Below are positions 25,481 through 34,759 of a stretch of DNA of 64,000 nt, piece after piece. Source of the DNA: Ignavibacteriales bacterium (GTDB lineage Bacteria > Bacteroidota > Ignavibacteria > Ignavibacteriales > Ignavibacteriaceae); assembly GCA_016700155.1 (NCBI GenBank), contig CP065001.1, positions 3,658,001 through 3,722,000 on the forward strand. The letters are read 5' to 3'. Every line of letters starts with the position of its first letter. Position 1 is the stretch's first letter. Position numbers and translations under genes: made by a program. The notes under the pieces were generated by a model. The model was not told the origin of the DNA. It searched no databases and worked only from the letters and a program-made list of their open reading frames with translations.

Positions 25481-26695
25481 ATGAAAAGAGTAATTTTACC
25501 AATCCTTCTTTTAATAATCTTACAACTTAGTTGTAAAGAAAATGTTATAACTCCACCAGACAACAAACCACAGGGTTACCAGGAAGACTTACCTTGGCCA
25601 AGTCTTGCAGATAGTCCGTGGCCGATGAATCATCATGATCCTCAAAATACAGGAAGGAGTAAATTTATTGGACCAATTAATGGAAATATAATATGGATAG
25701 ACTCAGTTGAGTACATGCAAGCATCAGCTTCGTTTATTAATGACTCTTTAATTGTAATAGCAGAAAATAATCGAATAAAGTGTATTTCCCTAAGCGGAAC
25801 TGAGAAGTGGACATACAATATTGGTACCCAAGTTTTTTTAAGCCCACTTGTCACAGCCGATAGTATGATTATCTCTGGTGGTTCATCAGCTGATGGAAAG
25901 CTCTTAGCAATAAATTTCGACGGTTCAAAAAGATGGGAATTAAATCTAGGTACTCCGATTCAATCATCCGGCGTTAATATAGATAAAATGGGAAACATCT
26001 ATGTTGTAGCTGGATTTAATTTATTTGCAGTTTCAAAAGAGGGCGTCATTAAATGGATACTTGGAGATCATCGCATAAATCCTGCTGCAGCAAGTTCGTT
26101 TTCACCAGATGGAAATACAATATATATTTCCGCACTTAATCCTTCATTACTTGCCGTAAATACTTCCAATGGAATGATAAAATGGGAATTTGGTTCTGCT
26201 TCGCTTCTCGCCAGCCCTTTCGTTGATTCTCAAGGCAATATCTATTTTATACCCAAACCTGATGCAAGCAATTCTTCGAATGCAACATTATTCTCAATCG
26301 AGAATAATTGGAACATCAGGTGGCAGTTTGACTTTAATGTAGATCCTTCTGCTGGATTCTATGGTGCAACTGGAACCATTGATAAAGAGGGAAACATATA
26401 TTTTGCCTTTGATACTCTTTATGCTCTAGATTATCAAGGAAAATTAAAGTGGAAAAAGTTTTTAGCCGGAACAAGCGATGCACCATTAATCTGTGATATC
26501 AATTCAAATATCTATGTAAGTGCACAATCGATGATTAATTCAGAAGTATTTCTATCTAAATACAGCAGTATCGGTGGTGAATTATGGAGAAGGGAATTTA
26601 CGCATCATCAGGTTGGTCTTTCACCAGTTATAGGCAAAAATGGAACGATAATATTTATTCCTTGGAGAGCTGATAGAATCTATTATCTAAACTAA
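25481..26695 (+). CDS. PQQ-like beta-propeller lipoprotein
   Basis: 404 aa. Signal peptide with lipobox LQLSC (Cys18), so a lipoprotein of the cell envelope. The body consists of repeated blades with the pattern G.I.W.....G...SP....D..IY......L.A (for example ISLSGTEKWTYNIG, FDGSKRWELNLG, ALDYQGKLKWKKFL), a PQQ-like/outer-membrane-assembly type propeller. PWPMNHHDPQNTGRS at about 46-60 is the usual opening of secreted PQQ-repeat proteins. No catalytic PQQ dehydrogenase residues are evident. SD GAGGGG. The next gene starts 15 bases downstream and is likely co-transcribed. Confidence 0.85.
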   Translation: MKRVILPILLLIILQLSCKENVITPPDNKPQGYQEDLPWPSLADSPWPMNHHDPQNTGRSKFIGPINGNIIWIDSVEYMQASASFINDSLIVIAENNRIKCISLSGTEKWTYNIGTQVFLSPLVTADSMIISGGSSADGKLLAINFDGSKRWELNLGTPIQSSGVNIDKMGNIYVVAGFNLFAVSKEGVIKWILGDHRINPAAASSFSPDGNTIYISALNPSLLAVNTSNGMIKWEFGSASLLASPFVDSQGNIYFIPKPDASNSSNATLFSIENNWNIRWQFDFNVDPSAGFYGATGTIDKEGNIYFAFDTLYALDYQGKLKWKKFLAGTSDAPLICDINSNIYVSAQSMINSEVFLSKYSSIGGELWRREFTHHQVGLSPVIGKNGTIIFIPWRADRIYYLN

Positions 26696-26710
26696 ATTGT
26701 GGGAGCTGAA

Positions 26711-27862
26711 GTGAAATTATTTGTAGTTATATTTTTATTAATGTTAGCCAGTAAATTAATTGCTCAAGACTTACTTGGTTATCGTGAAATTTATACGTTA
26801 ACCGAAAATGCAGGAGCGACTTTCCATCTAACTGCTTTAGGTGCGATTTGGGGGCATGATTTTGAAATAAGTGACTCGTTCTGCAGTTATTCCTTACGTG
26901 ATAATCAAATCACTGTTCCTTCATACAATACCGGTCCAACTTATGGATGGGATAACGTGGTCTTAAGTTGTATCGCTCCTAATCTTCCTCCTTTTTTTGG
27001 TTATAGTATCTATAAAGTTAGTATTGCGGGTACAAGGTTTGTATTTTATTTTGACACACGCGATTGCGACTATGATGGCTCCTATCCTTGCGGTAATGAC
27101 TTCTATCTATCGTACAATTATTCTTTAAATACATTGACAATTTCAACAGAAGGAACTTGTTCCGACAAAGCAGTAACTAATAATTCTTATATAAACATTT
27201 GGGATATTAATGAAAAAACTAACCCTCCCTTAGTAGACCATTTTGAAAATTTTTGGCAAAACTGTTTAGTTCTAATTCCCTCCCAATCAGGCAATCACCC
27301 GCGACTTGTCTGGGGACCTCATCCAACTCTGACCGATGTTGTTGGCTACCGTGTTTATCGAAAATATGGTACAACGAATTTCGTTCCTATTGCAACTACT
27401 GACTTTGATGAATATTATTATACTGACACTGAACTTACTTTAGATTTTGTTCAAGGCGGTACAAATGCATATTATTATCTTAAGGCAATTGTAATCCACG
27501 AAAGTGAAAGTGAGGCAACAAATACTGTTGTTGCTAACATCGACGGGCAAAGTCCTGAAAAACAAATTAGTTCAAAAAGTATAATTGATGATTTTCAAAT
27601 AAATAATTATCCAAATCCATTTAATCCTTCAACAATTATTAGTTATTCAATTCCTGAAAGATCAAATATTCAGATAAAAGTATATGACATACTCGGCAGA
27701 GAAATTCAGGAACTTGTTAACGAATTAAAAGAAGCGGGTGAACACAACATTCAATTCAATGCAGAATCATTAAGCAGCGGTGTTTATATTTATTCAATCA
27801 CTGTAAGTAATGGTAACAGTATTCTATTCAGAGAATCAAAGCAAATGATTTTGATGAAGTAA
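26711..27862 (+). CDS. Secreted T9SS-sorted protein with fibronectin III-like domain
   Basis: 383 aa from GTG at 26711 (SD GGAG at 26702-26705); an earlier in-frame GTG at 26699 would place charged residues before the signal peptide and overlaps the SD. Signal peptide KLFVVIFLLMLASKLIAQ. The first ~170 residues match no family I know and contain several Cys. Residues about 195-285 resemble a fibronectin III fold (RLVWGPHPTLTDVVGYRVYR). The tail NNYPNPFNPSTIISYSIP ... KQMILMK is a complete Por sorting domain without any of the insertions seen elsewhere. Probably partners the propeller lipoprotein upstream. Confidence 0.82.
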   Translation: MKLFVVIFLLMLASKLIAQDLLGYREIYTLTENAGATFHLTALGAIWGHDFEISDSFCSYSLRDNQITVPSYNTGPTYGWDNVVLSCIAPNLPPFFGYSIYKVSIAGTRFVFYFDTRDCDYDGSYPCGNDFYLSYNYSLNTLTISTEGTCSDKAVTNNSYINIWDINEKTNPPLVDHFENFWQNCLVLIPSQSGNHPRLVWGPHPTLTDVVGYRVYRKYGTTNFVPIATTDFDEYYYTDTELTLDFVQGGTNAYYYLKAIVIHESESEATNTVVANIDGQSPEKQISSKSIIDDFQINNYPNPFNPSTIISYSIPERSNIQIKVYDILGREIQELVNELKEAGEHNIQFNAESLSSGVYIYSITVSNGNSILFRESKQMILMK

Positions 27863-27889
27863 GTTGAGCTTAGAGTAGATGACAAAAAC

Positions 27890-27918
27890 AAAACCCGCTC
27901 ATAGTAAGCGGGTTTTTT
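27890..27918 (+). terminator. Rho-independent terminator after the T9SS gene
   Basis: Perfect ten-base stem AAAACCCGCT / AGCGGGTTTT (same stem as at 25255) with a seven-base loop and T-run. It closes the 25481-27862 transcription unit. Confidence 0.92.
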
Positions 27919-27955
27919 ATTCTGTTGATACTTCATTATTCGATATTCTTTTTCC

Positions 27956-29371
27956 TCACCTCTTCGGTTTATAAGTATGTGTGCTTTGCCCGAAGAAAAC
28001 TTCTGCTGACTCCATAATTGTTTCTGACAATGTCGGATGAGGATGAATAGTTAATTTTATATCTGTAACATTCGCACCCATTTCAATTGCAAGAACACCT
28101 TCGGCAATTAATTCACCGGCACCGGGTCCGCAAATACCAACACCAAGTATCCGCTGTGTATCAGGATCAACAATTAATTTTGTTACACCATCATTCCTGT
28201 CAAGTGTAACAGCTCTTCCTGAAGCAGCCCATGGAAATTTTGCTACTTCGTGTTTTATGCCTTTTTCTTTTGCCTGTGTTTCTGTTAATCCAGCCCATGC
28301 AATTTCAGGATCGGTGAACACAACTGCGGGAATTGCCTGCGGCTCAAATGCTACTTTATGTCCCGCAATTGCTTCCACTGCAGTTCGTCCTTCGTGTGAT
28401 GCTTTGTGCGCAAGCATCGGTTCGCCGACAATGTCGCCAATTGCATAGATTGATGGATCATCTGTCTGCAATTGTTTGTTTACGTTTATCCAGCCGCGTT
28501 CATTTACTTTTACTTTTGTGTTCTCGAGTCCGAGTCCTTTTGTTTCAGGTCTTCTTCCTATTGACATAAGAACATAATCATAAACAGTTTCTGTTATGTT
28601 TCCGTCGCTTGATTGAATCTTTACATTAATTCCTTTTTCAACTTCCTTTAACTCAACAACTTTTGAGTTGAGCATAACTTTTTCAAATTGTTTTTCAACT
28701 CTTCTTGATAAGAAAGTTACAAGATCCCTGTCAGCACCGGGCAATAATCCGGCAGTCATTTCAACAACAGAAACTTTTGTACCGAGCGCGTTGTAAACAG
28801 AACCAAGTTCAAGCCCGATGTAACCGCCGCCAACCACTAAAAGGCTTCTGGGAATTTCAGGAAGATCAAGTGCTGAAGTAGAGTTCAATAATTTTTTGCT
28901 GTTGATACTCAATGAAGGAATTGTTGCAATAACAGAGCCGGTAGCGATGATCGCTTTATCATATTTATGTTCGATTGTTTCACCGGATGATTTTTCAATC
29001 TTCACTGTATTTGAATTAATAAAAGTTGCTCTTCCCTGGATGAAGTTAACCTTCCTCATTTTGGAAACTGTACCCACACCGCCTGTGAGTTTGTTTACAA
29101 CATTATCTTTGTAAGTACGAAGTTTATCGATATCAATTTTGGGTTTCCCAAATTCAACTCCCCAGTTTTTTGCTTCATCGGCTTCATGAATAAGTTTGGC
29201 AACGTGCAGTAATGCCTTTGATGGAATACATCCGCGGTAAAGGCAAACACCTCCGGGATTTTTTTCAAGATCAACAAGCGTCACTTCCATTCCAAGATCT
29301 GAGGCAAGGAACGCGGCTGCGTATCCGCCGGGTCCCGCACCGATTACAGTTAATTTTATTTTGTCAGACAT
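27956..29371 (-). CDS. lpdA: Dihydrolipoyl dehydrogenase (E3)
   Basis: Reoxidises dihydrolipoyl groups of the E2 subunit with NAD+, using FAD and a redox disulfide. 471 aa from ATG at 29371 (a TTG four codons earlier is in frame). FAD motif GAGPGGYAAA (11-20), active-site disulfide C43/C48 in GVCLYRGCIPSK, NAD motif GGGYIGLELGS, second FAD motif IYAIGDIVG, and the C-terminal base pair HPHPTLSE. Last gene of the pyruvate dehydrogenase cluster aceE-E2-(four-helix gene)-lpdA. Confidence 0.95.
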   Translation of the reverse strand: MSDKIKLTVIGAGPGGYAAAFLASDLGMEVTLVDLEKNPGGVCLYRGCIPSKALLHVAKLIHEADEAKNWGVEFGKPKIDIDKLRTYKDNVVNKLTGGVGTVSKMRKVNFIQGRATFINSNTVKIEKSSGETIEHKYDKAIIATGSVIATIPSLSINSKKLLNSTSALDLPEIPRSLLVVGGGYIGLELGSVYNALGTKVSVVEMTAGLLPGADRDLVTFLSRRVEKQFEKVMLNSKVVELKEVEKGINVKIQSSDGNITETVYDYVLMSIGRRPETKGLGLENTKVKVNERGWINVNKQLQTDDPSIYAIGDIVGEPMLAHKASHEGRTAVEAIAGHKVAFEPQAIPAVVFTDPEIAWAGLTETQAKEKGIKHEVAKFPWAASGRAVTLDRNDGVTKLIVDPDTQRILGVGICGPGAGELIAEGVLAIEMGANVTDIKLTIHPHPTLSETIMESAEVFFGQSTHTYKPKR

Positions 29372-29387
29372 ATTAGAACTCAACGAT

Positions 29388-29418
29388 TTAGATTAAGATA
29401 AAGAATAAGATTAAGATG
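29388..29418. repeat. Left inverted repeat of the four-helix-bundle gene
   Basis: A purine-rich segment with core AAGATAAAGAATAAGATTAAGA that overlaps the stop codon of the four-helix gene. It matches, in inverted orientation with four mismatches in 22, the segment at 29831-29861 on the other side of the gene. Confidence 0.6.
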
Positions 29419-29821
29419 TTTTATTATAGTTTTCAATTTCTTCATAAACGCGATCTGAATTGCTTCTGATTAAGCCGATCAACATTGAAAATATTTCTTT
29501 TAACTTTTGTTTACCAAATGTTTTTTCATCTTGATCGATATTTTTTTTGATAAAAATAATATCAATACATGAAGATGATTCCAAAACAGATCCTTTTGAA
29601 ATGTCAAAGTACCTGCACCTGTCCTTAGAAGTATATTTACCGTTACCTTCTGCAATATTTAATAGAATTGAGTTTGAAGCTCGTTCAAGTTGATTCCGAA
29701 TGTCAGAGCGATAATCTAATTTAGATAAGATAGGTTGTATCCACTCTATAAACTCAAGTGATATTTGATTCACTAATAATTTTTCATGATCAAAATAAAT
29801 TAAATTTGAACCCTCATTCAT
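29411..29821 (-). CDS. Four-helix-bundle protein (23S rRNA intervening-sequence protein family)
   Basis: 136 aa, all-helical. Family hallmarks are SLEFIEWIQPIL, then RNQLERASNSILLNIAEGNGKYTSKDRCRYFDISKGSVLES in the middle (NIAEGNG and the RYFxIAxGS-type segment), then a long final helix. Related proteins are encoded inside 23S rRNA intervening sequences, and others resemble the Avd accessory protein of diversity-generating retroelements; free-standing copies are common and of unknown role. Here it interrupts the gene order E2-lpdA. Purine-rich inverted repeats lie on both sides, the upstream one running directly into the SD (AAGAAAGG). This looks like a small inserted cassette. Confidence 0.85.
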   Translation of the reverse strand: MNEGSNLIYFDHEKLLVNQISLEFIEWIQPILSKLDYRSDIRNQLERASNSILLNIAEGNGKYTSKDRCRYFDISKGSVLESSSCIDIIFIKKNIDQDEKTFGKQKLKEIFSMLIGLIRSNSDRVYEEIENYNKTS

Positions 29822-29830
29822 AGCTTTACC

Positions 29831-29861
29831 TTTCTTAATCTTTATCTTATTCTTACTCTTA
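29831..29861. repeat. Right inverted repeat of the four-helix-bundle gene
   Basis: TTTCTTAATCTTTATCTTAT-type segment two bases before the E2 stop codon; on the minus strand it reads TAAGAGTAAGAATAAGAT... and provides the region just upstream of the four-helix gene's SD. The 17-mer TCTTTATCTTATTCTTA (29839-29855) recurs exactly at 55498-55514. Confidence 0.65.
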
Positions 29862-29863
29862 GT

Positions 29864-31528
29864 TTACAAGAGCAGCTTCATCGGCTCTTCAAGCGCTTCA
29901 ACAACCCATCGTAAAAATCTTGCCGCGTCTGCACCATCGATAATCCTGTGATCATAAGACAAAGACAAAGGCAGCATTAATCTTGCGTCGAATTTATTAT
30001 CGCGGTAAACGGGTTCCATTTTTCCTCTCGATACACCAAGTATCGCTACTTCCGGTGCGTTAACAATTGGAGTGAAAGATGTTCCGCCTATCCCGCCAAG
30101 ATTAGTAATTGTAAAACATCCGCCCTGCATTTCTTCGATAGATATTTTTCTGGTGCGTGCTTTTTCTGCAAGTTGAGTCATCTCAACGGAAAGTTCAATA
30201 AGATTTTTCTGATTAACATTTTTTACAACGGGAACGATCAATCCGTGTTCAGTATCAACTGCAATTCCGACATTAAAATAATTTTTATAAATGACTTCCT
30301 GCTTTTCCATATCAATGCTGGAATTGAACTGAGGAAATTCCTTTAAAGCGGCACCAATAACTTTTAAGAGAACAGAAGTCATTGTAAGTTTTCCGCCTGC
30401 TTTTTCCGCTTTGGGATTGAAAGCAACGCGAGCCTTTTCAAGCAACGTAATGTCTGCTTTATCAAACTGTGTAACGTGGGGAATTGTCGCCCATGCGTAA
30501 CTTAAATGTTCAGCAGTTTTTGCACGGATTTTACTGAATGGTTTCCGATCAACATTTCCATACTTGGTAAAGTCAGGTAACGGTTCCTGTTTAAATCCGA
30601 ATGAACCGCCGGATGCTCTTTCTTCATTGAGTTTTTTAACATACGATTTAACATCGTCCATTGAGATTCTGCCGGAAGGACCTGAGCCGGGAACTTTGTT
30701 TATATCGATTCCAAGTTCGCGCGCAATTCTTCTTACTGATGGCGCTGCTGGTGCAGAGCCTCTTTGTATCGGGGGCTGTTCATCAAGTTCTGATGCTGCA
30801 ACTTTTTCTCTTTCACCTTTTGATGAATCTGTTGTTGAAACTGGTTCAAACTTTTGCTCTTCTTCTTTTGCTGCAGGTTTTGGTTTGTCTTCTTTCTGTT
30901 CAGCCTTTACAGTAGTGCCCTGTGTCACTTCAACTTTAATAATAGTCTGACCGACTTTAGCTTTGTCGCCGGCTTTTATCAAAACTTCTTTAACTGTTCC
31001 TTCAAGTGATGATGGCACTTCTATTGTTGCTTTGTCGGTTTCAATTTCAAGTATTCCCTGGTCTTTTGAAAGTGAGTCGCCGACTTTGACAAGAATATTT
31101 AGCACATCTGCTGATTCAATATTTTCTCCAAGGTCAGGAAGTTTAAATTCAACTATTTCTGTTTTACCGGGAACGACTTTGGTTTCAGGTTGGCTGGTTG
31201 TTTTTGCTTCAGCAATTTTTTTTGATTCAGGTTTTGATTCTTTAACTTGGCGTTGTGGTGGTTCGGTCTTTGTTTCTTTTTGTGAACCGTTTGATGACTC
31301 AACGCTGATCAAAACCTGTCCGACTTTTACTTTGTCGCCGGCCTTTACTTTTACTGATTTTATTGTTCCTTCAACAGTTGAGGGAACTTCTATAGTTGCT
31401 TTGTCGGTTTCAATCTCAATAACCGATTGATCTTTTTTTATTACATCACCTTCTTTGACAAGAACATTAAGTATGTCGGCACTTTCAATGTTTTCACCAA
31501 GTTCGGGTAGTTTGAAATCTGTTGTCAT
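29864..31528 (-). CDS. aceF: Pyruvate dehydrogenase E2, dihydrolipoyllysine acetyltransferase
   Basis: 554-aa core subunit of the pyruvate dehydrogenase complex. Two N-terminal lipoyl domains, each with ETDKATIEVPS (lipoyl-lysines K43 and K166), joined by Lys/Glu/Pro-rich linkers; a peripheral subunit-binding domain (261-300, SVRRIARELGIDINKVPGSG); and the catalytic acetyltransferase domain ending with SYDHRIIDGADAARF, whose His527 is the active-site residue. An adjacent homodimeric-type E1 and an lpdA support the pyruvate assignment over 2-oxoglutarate. A four-helix gene follows 42 bases downstream and a repeat-filled spacer separates it from aceE. Confidence 0.95.
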   Translation of the reverse strand: MTTDFKLPELGENIESADILNVLVKEGDVIKKDQSVIEIETDKATIEVPSTVEGTIKSVKVKAGDKVKVGQVLISVESSNGSQKETKTEPPQRQVKESKPESKKIAEAKTTSQPETKVVPGKTEIVEFKLPDLGENIESADVLNILVKVGDSLSKDQGILEIETDKATIEVPSSLEGTVKEVLIKAGDKAKVGQTIIKVEVTQGTTVKAEQKEDKPKPAAKEEEQKFEPVSTTDSSKGEREKVAASELDEQPPIQRGSAPAAPSVRRIARELGIDINKVPGSGPSGRISMDDVKSYVKKLNEERASGGSFGFKQEPLPDFTKYGNVDRKPFSKIRAKTAEHLSYAWATIPHVTQFDKADITLLEKARVAFNPKAEKAGGKLTMTSVLLKVIGAALKEFPQFNSSIDMEKQEVIYKNYFNVGIAVDTEHGLIVPVVKNVNQKNLIELSVEMTQLAEKARTRKISIEEMQGGCFTITNLGGIGGTSFTPIVNAPEVAILGVSRGKMEPVYRDNKFDARLMLPLSLSYDHRIIDGADAARFLRWVVEALEEPMKLLL

Positions 31529-31568
31529 TTTTTAGATCCTGATTTTCATTACTTCTTAAATTGTAAAC

Positions 31569-31700
31569 GTCAGTCTTCGATTGCATTGCCACTCAGACTG
31601 TCAATTGTTATCACACTGATTATTGTCACCTTGAACTTGTTTCAAGGTCTTACATCATACAAAAACATAACGGAGATTCCGAACCAAGTTCGGAATGACA
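31569..31700. repeat. Composite dispersed repeat inside the pyruvate dehydrogenase cluster
   Basis: Three hairpin units in a row: GTCAGTCT...AGACTGTC (31569-31602), ACCTTGAA/TTCAAGGT (31628-31648) and ATTCCGAA/TTCGGAAT (31676-31696), ending with ATGACA. The whole 193-base spacer between aceE and the E2 gene is built of these units. It could attenuate or process the aceE-E2 transcript. Confidence 0.65.
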
Positions 31701-31721
31701 TTGCTTTTATACTCTGCTGTT

Positions 31722-34397
31722 TTACGAAATCATCGGGTTAAGTTTATCCGGATTTATTCCAAGCTGTTTAATCGCACCTTCAACTACCGTCTGTTTTATC
31801 TTTCCTTCTTTGAACAACGCATTCAATGTTGCAAGCACAATATGTTTTGCATCGACTTCAAAAAAGTCACGGAGTTCTTTTCTTCCTTCACTTCGTCCGA
31901 ATCCATCTGTACCCAGGGATGTTAGTGACCCCGGGAACCATTTGGAAACAGAATCCGGCAATGCTTTGACATAATCAGAAGCAGCGACAAAAACACCTTC
32001 TTCGTGTTTTAACATTTTTGAAATGTAAGGTACTTTTTGTTTTTCAGTCGGGTGCAGAAGATTCCATCTTTCAGCATCAAGAGCATCGCGTCTTAACTCC
32101 TTATAGCTTGTAACACTCCACACATCTGCCGATACTTTATAATCATCTTCAAGAATCTGCTGAGCTTTAATTACTTCATTAAGTATTGTACCGCTTCCGA
32201 ATAACTGTGCTTTAAGTTTTGCATTCTTCTTTTCAGAAGAGATGAGTTTATACATACCTTTAACAATACCTTCCTTTGCACCTTCGGGCATTGGAGGCAT
32301 CGGGTAATTTTCATTCATCAATGTGATGTAGTAAAAAATATTTTCCTGTTCTTCATACATTCTCCTGATACCATCACGAATAATAACTGCAAGTTCAAAT
32401 GCATACGCAGGATCATACGCTACAAGATTCGGAACAGGATATGCGAGAAGATGACTGTGTCCATCCTGGTGCTGAAGCCCTTCGCCGTTAAGAGTTGTTC
32501 TTCCTGCTGTACCGCCGAGCAAAAATCCTTTTGCGCCAATATCGCCTGCAGCCCATGCAAGATCACCGACTCTCTGCAAACCAAACATTGAATAATAGAT
32601 GAAGAACGGTATCATATTTATTCCGTGAGTTAAGTAAGCGGTACCCGCAGCAATAAATGATGACATCGATCCCGCTTCAGTAATTCCTTCTTCGAGTATC
32701 TGTCCGTTCTTTGCTTCTTTGTAATAAAGAAGTGAGTCTGCATCAACGGGTTCATAAAGCTGACCAACGTGTGAATAAATTCCAATTTGTCTGAATAGTG
32801 CTTCCATTCCGAAAGTTCGTGCTTCATCAGGAACGATAGGAACGATCAGCTTTCCTATTTCTTTATCCTTTAAAAGCTTGGCGAGTATTCTTACAAACAC
32901 CATTGTTGAAGAAACTTCTCTTCCTTCCGTTCCTTTGTAAAACTCTTCAAACAGTTCTTCAGGTGGAGTTTTGATAGGTCGAATATCTGTTCTTCTTGAC
33001 GGAACTGAACCACCGAGATTTTTTCTTCTTTCTTTTAAGTAGATCATTTCAGTGCTGTCTTCTGCAGGTCTGAAGAATGGTGCACTTGAAATATCATCAT
33101 CAGAAATTGCGATACCGAAACGGCTTCTGAACTCGCGCATTTCTTCTTCATTTAATTTTTTCTGTTGATGTGTAATGTTTTTTCCCTCGCCGCTTTCACC
33201 AAGTCCGTAACCCTTAATTGTCTTTGCAAGAATTACTGTCGGTCTTCCTTTATGTTCAACAGCAGCTTTGTATGCGGCAAAAACTTTTTCGGGATCGTGT
33301 CCACCGCGTTTCATTTTTCTTAACTGCTCGTCAGACATATTCTCTACCATCATTAACAGATCTTCATCAACCCCAAAAAAATGTTCGCGGACATAAGCAC
33401 CGCTTTCAACAGAATATTTCTGATACTGTCCGTCAACAACTTCACCCATACGTTTTACAAGTTTGCCTTCAACATCGTTATCAAGAAGCGGATCCCAATC
33501 ACTTCCCCAAATTAATTTTATAACGTTCCATCCTGCGCCGCGAAATGCTGCTTCAAGCTCCTGAATAATTTTTCCGTTACCGCGAACAGGTCCGTCAAGT
33601 CTCTGCAAATTACAGTTGATAACAAAGATAAGATTATCAAGTTGTTCACGCGAAGCAAGAGTGAGCGCGCCTAATGCTTCCGGTTCATCTGTTTCTCCAT
33701 CACCGAGAAATGCCCAGACTTTACTTCCGTTTTTATTTCTAAGTCCGCGGTCTTCTAAGTAACGATTAAAACGAGCCTGGTAAATTGCCATGATTGGTCC
33801 AAGCCCCATTGACACTGTCGGAAACTCCCAGAAGTTAGGCATTAACCATGGATGTGGATAAGATGAAAGTCCGCCGTTAGGTTTTAATTCTCTGCGGAAA
33901 TTTTCAAGTTGTTCAACAGATAATCTTCCTTCAAGAAAAGCTCTTGCATAAATGCCCGGCGAAGCATGTCCCTGGAAATAAATCTGGTCTCCGTCATAAT
34001 CATCTCCTTTACCTTTGAAGAAATGGTTAAAACCTATTTCATATAACGTTGCTGCTGATGCGTAAGTAGAAATATGTCCGCCTATTCCGTTCTCGAGTTT
34101 GTTAGCTTTAACAACCATCGCCATTGCGTTCCAGCGGATAAGACTTTTAATCCTTCTTTCAATTTCACGATCACCGGGAAACGGCGGCTGCTTTTCTCTT
34201 GTAATTGTGTTGATGTAAGGAGTGTTTGCTGTAAACGGAATTGCAACTCCGGCTTTGTGCGCGCGTATCTGAAGCTGCTGTAAAAGTTCTTTAACTCTTT
34301 CGGGTCCGCCGTGTTCAAGTACATAATCAAGTGAATAGAGCCATTCACGGGTTTCAATTTCTTCTGTTAGTGGATCGAGTCTGTTATTATCGCTCAT
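31722..34397 (-). CDS. aceE: Pyruvate dehydrogenase E1, homodimeric type
   Basis: Thiamine-diphosphate-dependent decarboxylase of pyruvate that acetylates E2 lipoyl groups. 891 aa, the size of the homodimeric AceE. Visible hallmarks: GGHISTYASAATLYEIGFNH, QGHASPGIYARAFLEGRL, HPWLMPNFWEFPTVSMGLGP, the ThDP motif GDGETDEPEALG to INCNLQRLDGPVRGN, and GGTAGRTTLNGEGLQHQDGH in the second half. SD AAAGGA precedes the ATG. First gene of the minus-strand cluster with E2 and lpdA; its promoter must lie in the 362-base divergent spacer. Confidence 0.96.
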   Translation of the reverse strand: MSDNNRLDPLTEEIETREWLYSLDYVLEHGGPERVKELLQQLQIRAHKAGVAIPFTANTPYINTITREKQPPFPGDREIERRIKSLIRWNAMAMVVKANKLENGIGGHISTYASAATLYEIGFNHFFKGKGDDYDGDQIYFQGHASPGIYARAFLEGRLSVEQLENFRRELKPNGGLSSYPHPWLMPNFWEFPTVSMGLGPIMAIYQARFNRYLEDRGLRNKNGSKVWAFLGDGETDEPEALGALTLASREQLDNLIFVINCNLQRLDGPVRGNGKIIQELEAAFRGAGWNVIKLIWGSDWDPLLDNDVEGKLVKRMGEVVDGQYQKYSVESGAYVREHFFGVDEDLLMMVENMSDEQLRKMKRGGHDPEKVFAAYKAAVEHKGRPTVILAKTIKGYGLGESGEGKNITHQQKKLNEEEMREFRSRFGIAISDDDISSAPFFRPAEDSTEMIYLKERRKNLGGSVPSRRTDIRPIKTPPEELFEEFYKGTEGREVSSTMVFVRILAKLLKDKEIGKLIVPIVPDEARTFGMEALFRQIGIYSHVGQLYEPVDADSLLYYKEAKNGQILEEGITEAGSMSSFIAAGTAYLTHGINMIPFFIYYSMFGLQRVGDLAWAAGDIGAKGFLLGGTAGRTTLNGEGLQHQDGHSHLLAYPVPNLVAYDPAYAFELAVIIRDGIRRMYEEQENIFYYITLMNENYPMPPMPEGAKEGIVKGMYKLISSEKKNAKLKAQLFGSGTILNEVIKAQQILEDDYKVSADVWSVTSYKELRRDALDAERWNLLHPTEKQKVPYISKMLKHEEGVFVAASDYVKALPDSVSKWFPGSLTSLGTDGFGRSEGRKELRDFFEVDAKHIVLATLNALFKEGKIKQTVVEGAIKQLGINPDKLNPMIS

Positions 34398-34759
34398 AAA
34401 AAGAATCCTTTATCAATAATTCTGGATTAAATCATAATCGTGTTAAATGAAAAACCTCCCGGCTAACAATAATTGCTAATGAATTTTAGTGCGGGATTAT
34501 TATTCAAATTGGAGTGAAAAAATAAAGTAATTGTAACTGATATACAAGAAACGGAACAATAATTGAAGAATAGATAACATAATATTCATTTGCGCCTTAC
34601 AATATGAAGTATAAAGCAGATAGTCAGAAAAAAGCTGTAAAAAGTTTTGGCAGATACCGTGTTCGCGGTAAAAATAACGGAAAAAAGTTCTCTTAAAGAT
34701 CAAAAGCAGGATGATTATTCCGATAATAAAATAATAAGAAAAATTATTACGGGGTCTTT
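34398..34759. other. 362-base divergent spacer, non-coding
   Basis: AT-rich gap between aceE (minus) and the propeller gene (plus). No TAnnTTTG box was found on either strand, no RNA gene was recognised, and the 67-codon minus-strand frame at 34500-34703 has no protein-like features. Promoters for both flanking genes are expected here but were not identified. Confidence 0.4.

Noticed and set aside
29411..29821. Part of a 23S rRNA gene with an intervening sequence
   Set aside because: The protein family matches, but no rRNA-like sequence surrounds it; it lies between E2 and lpdA.
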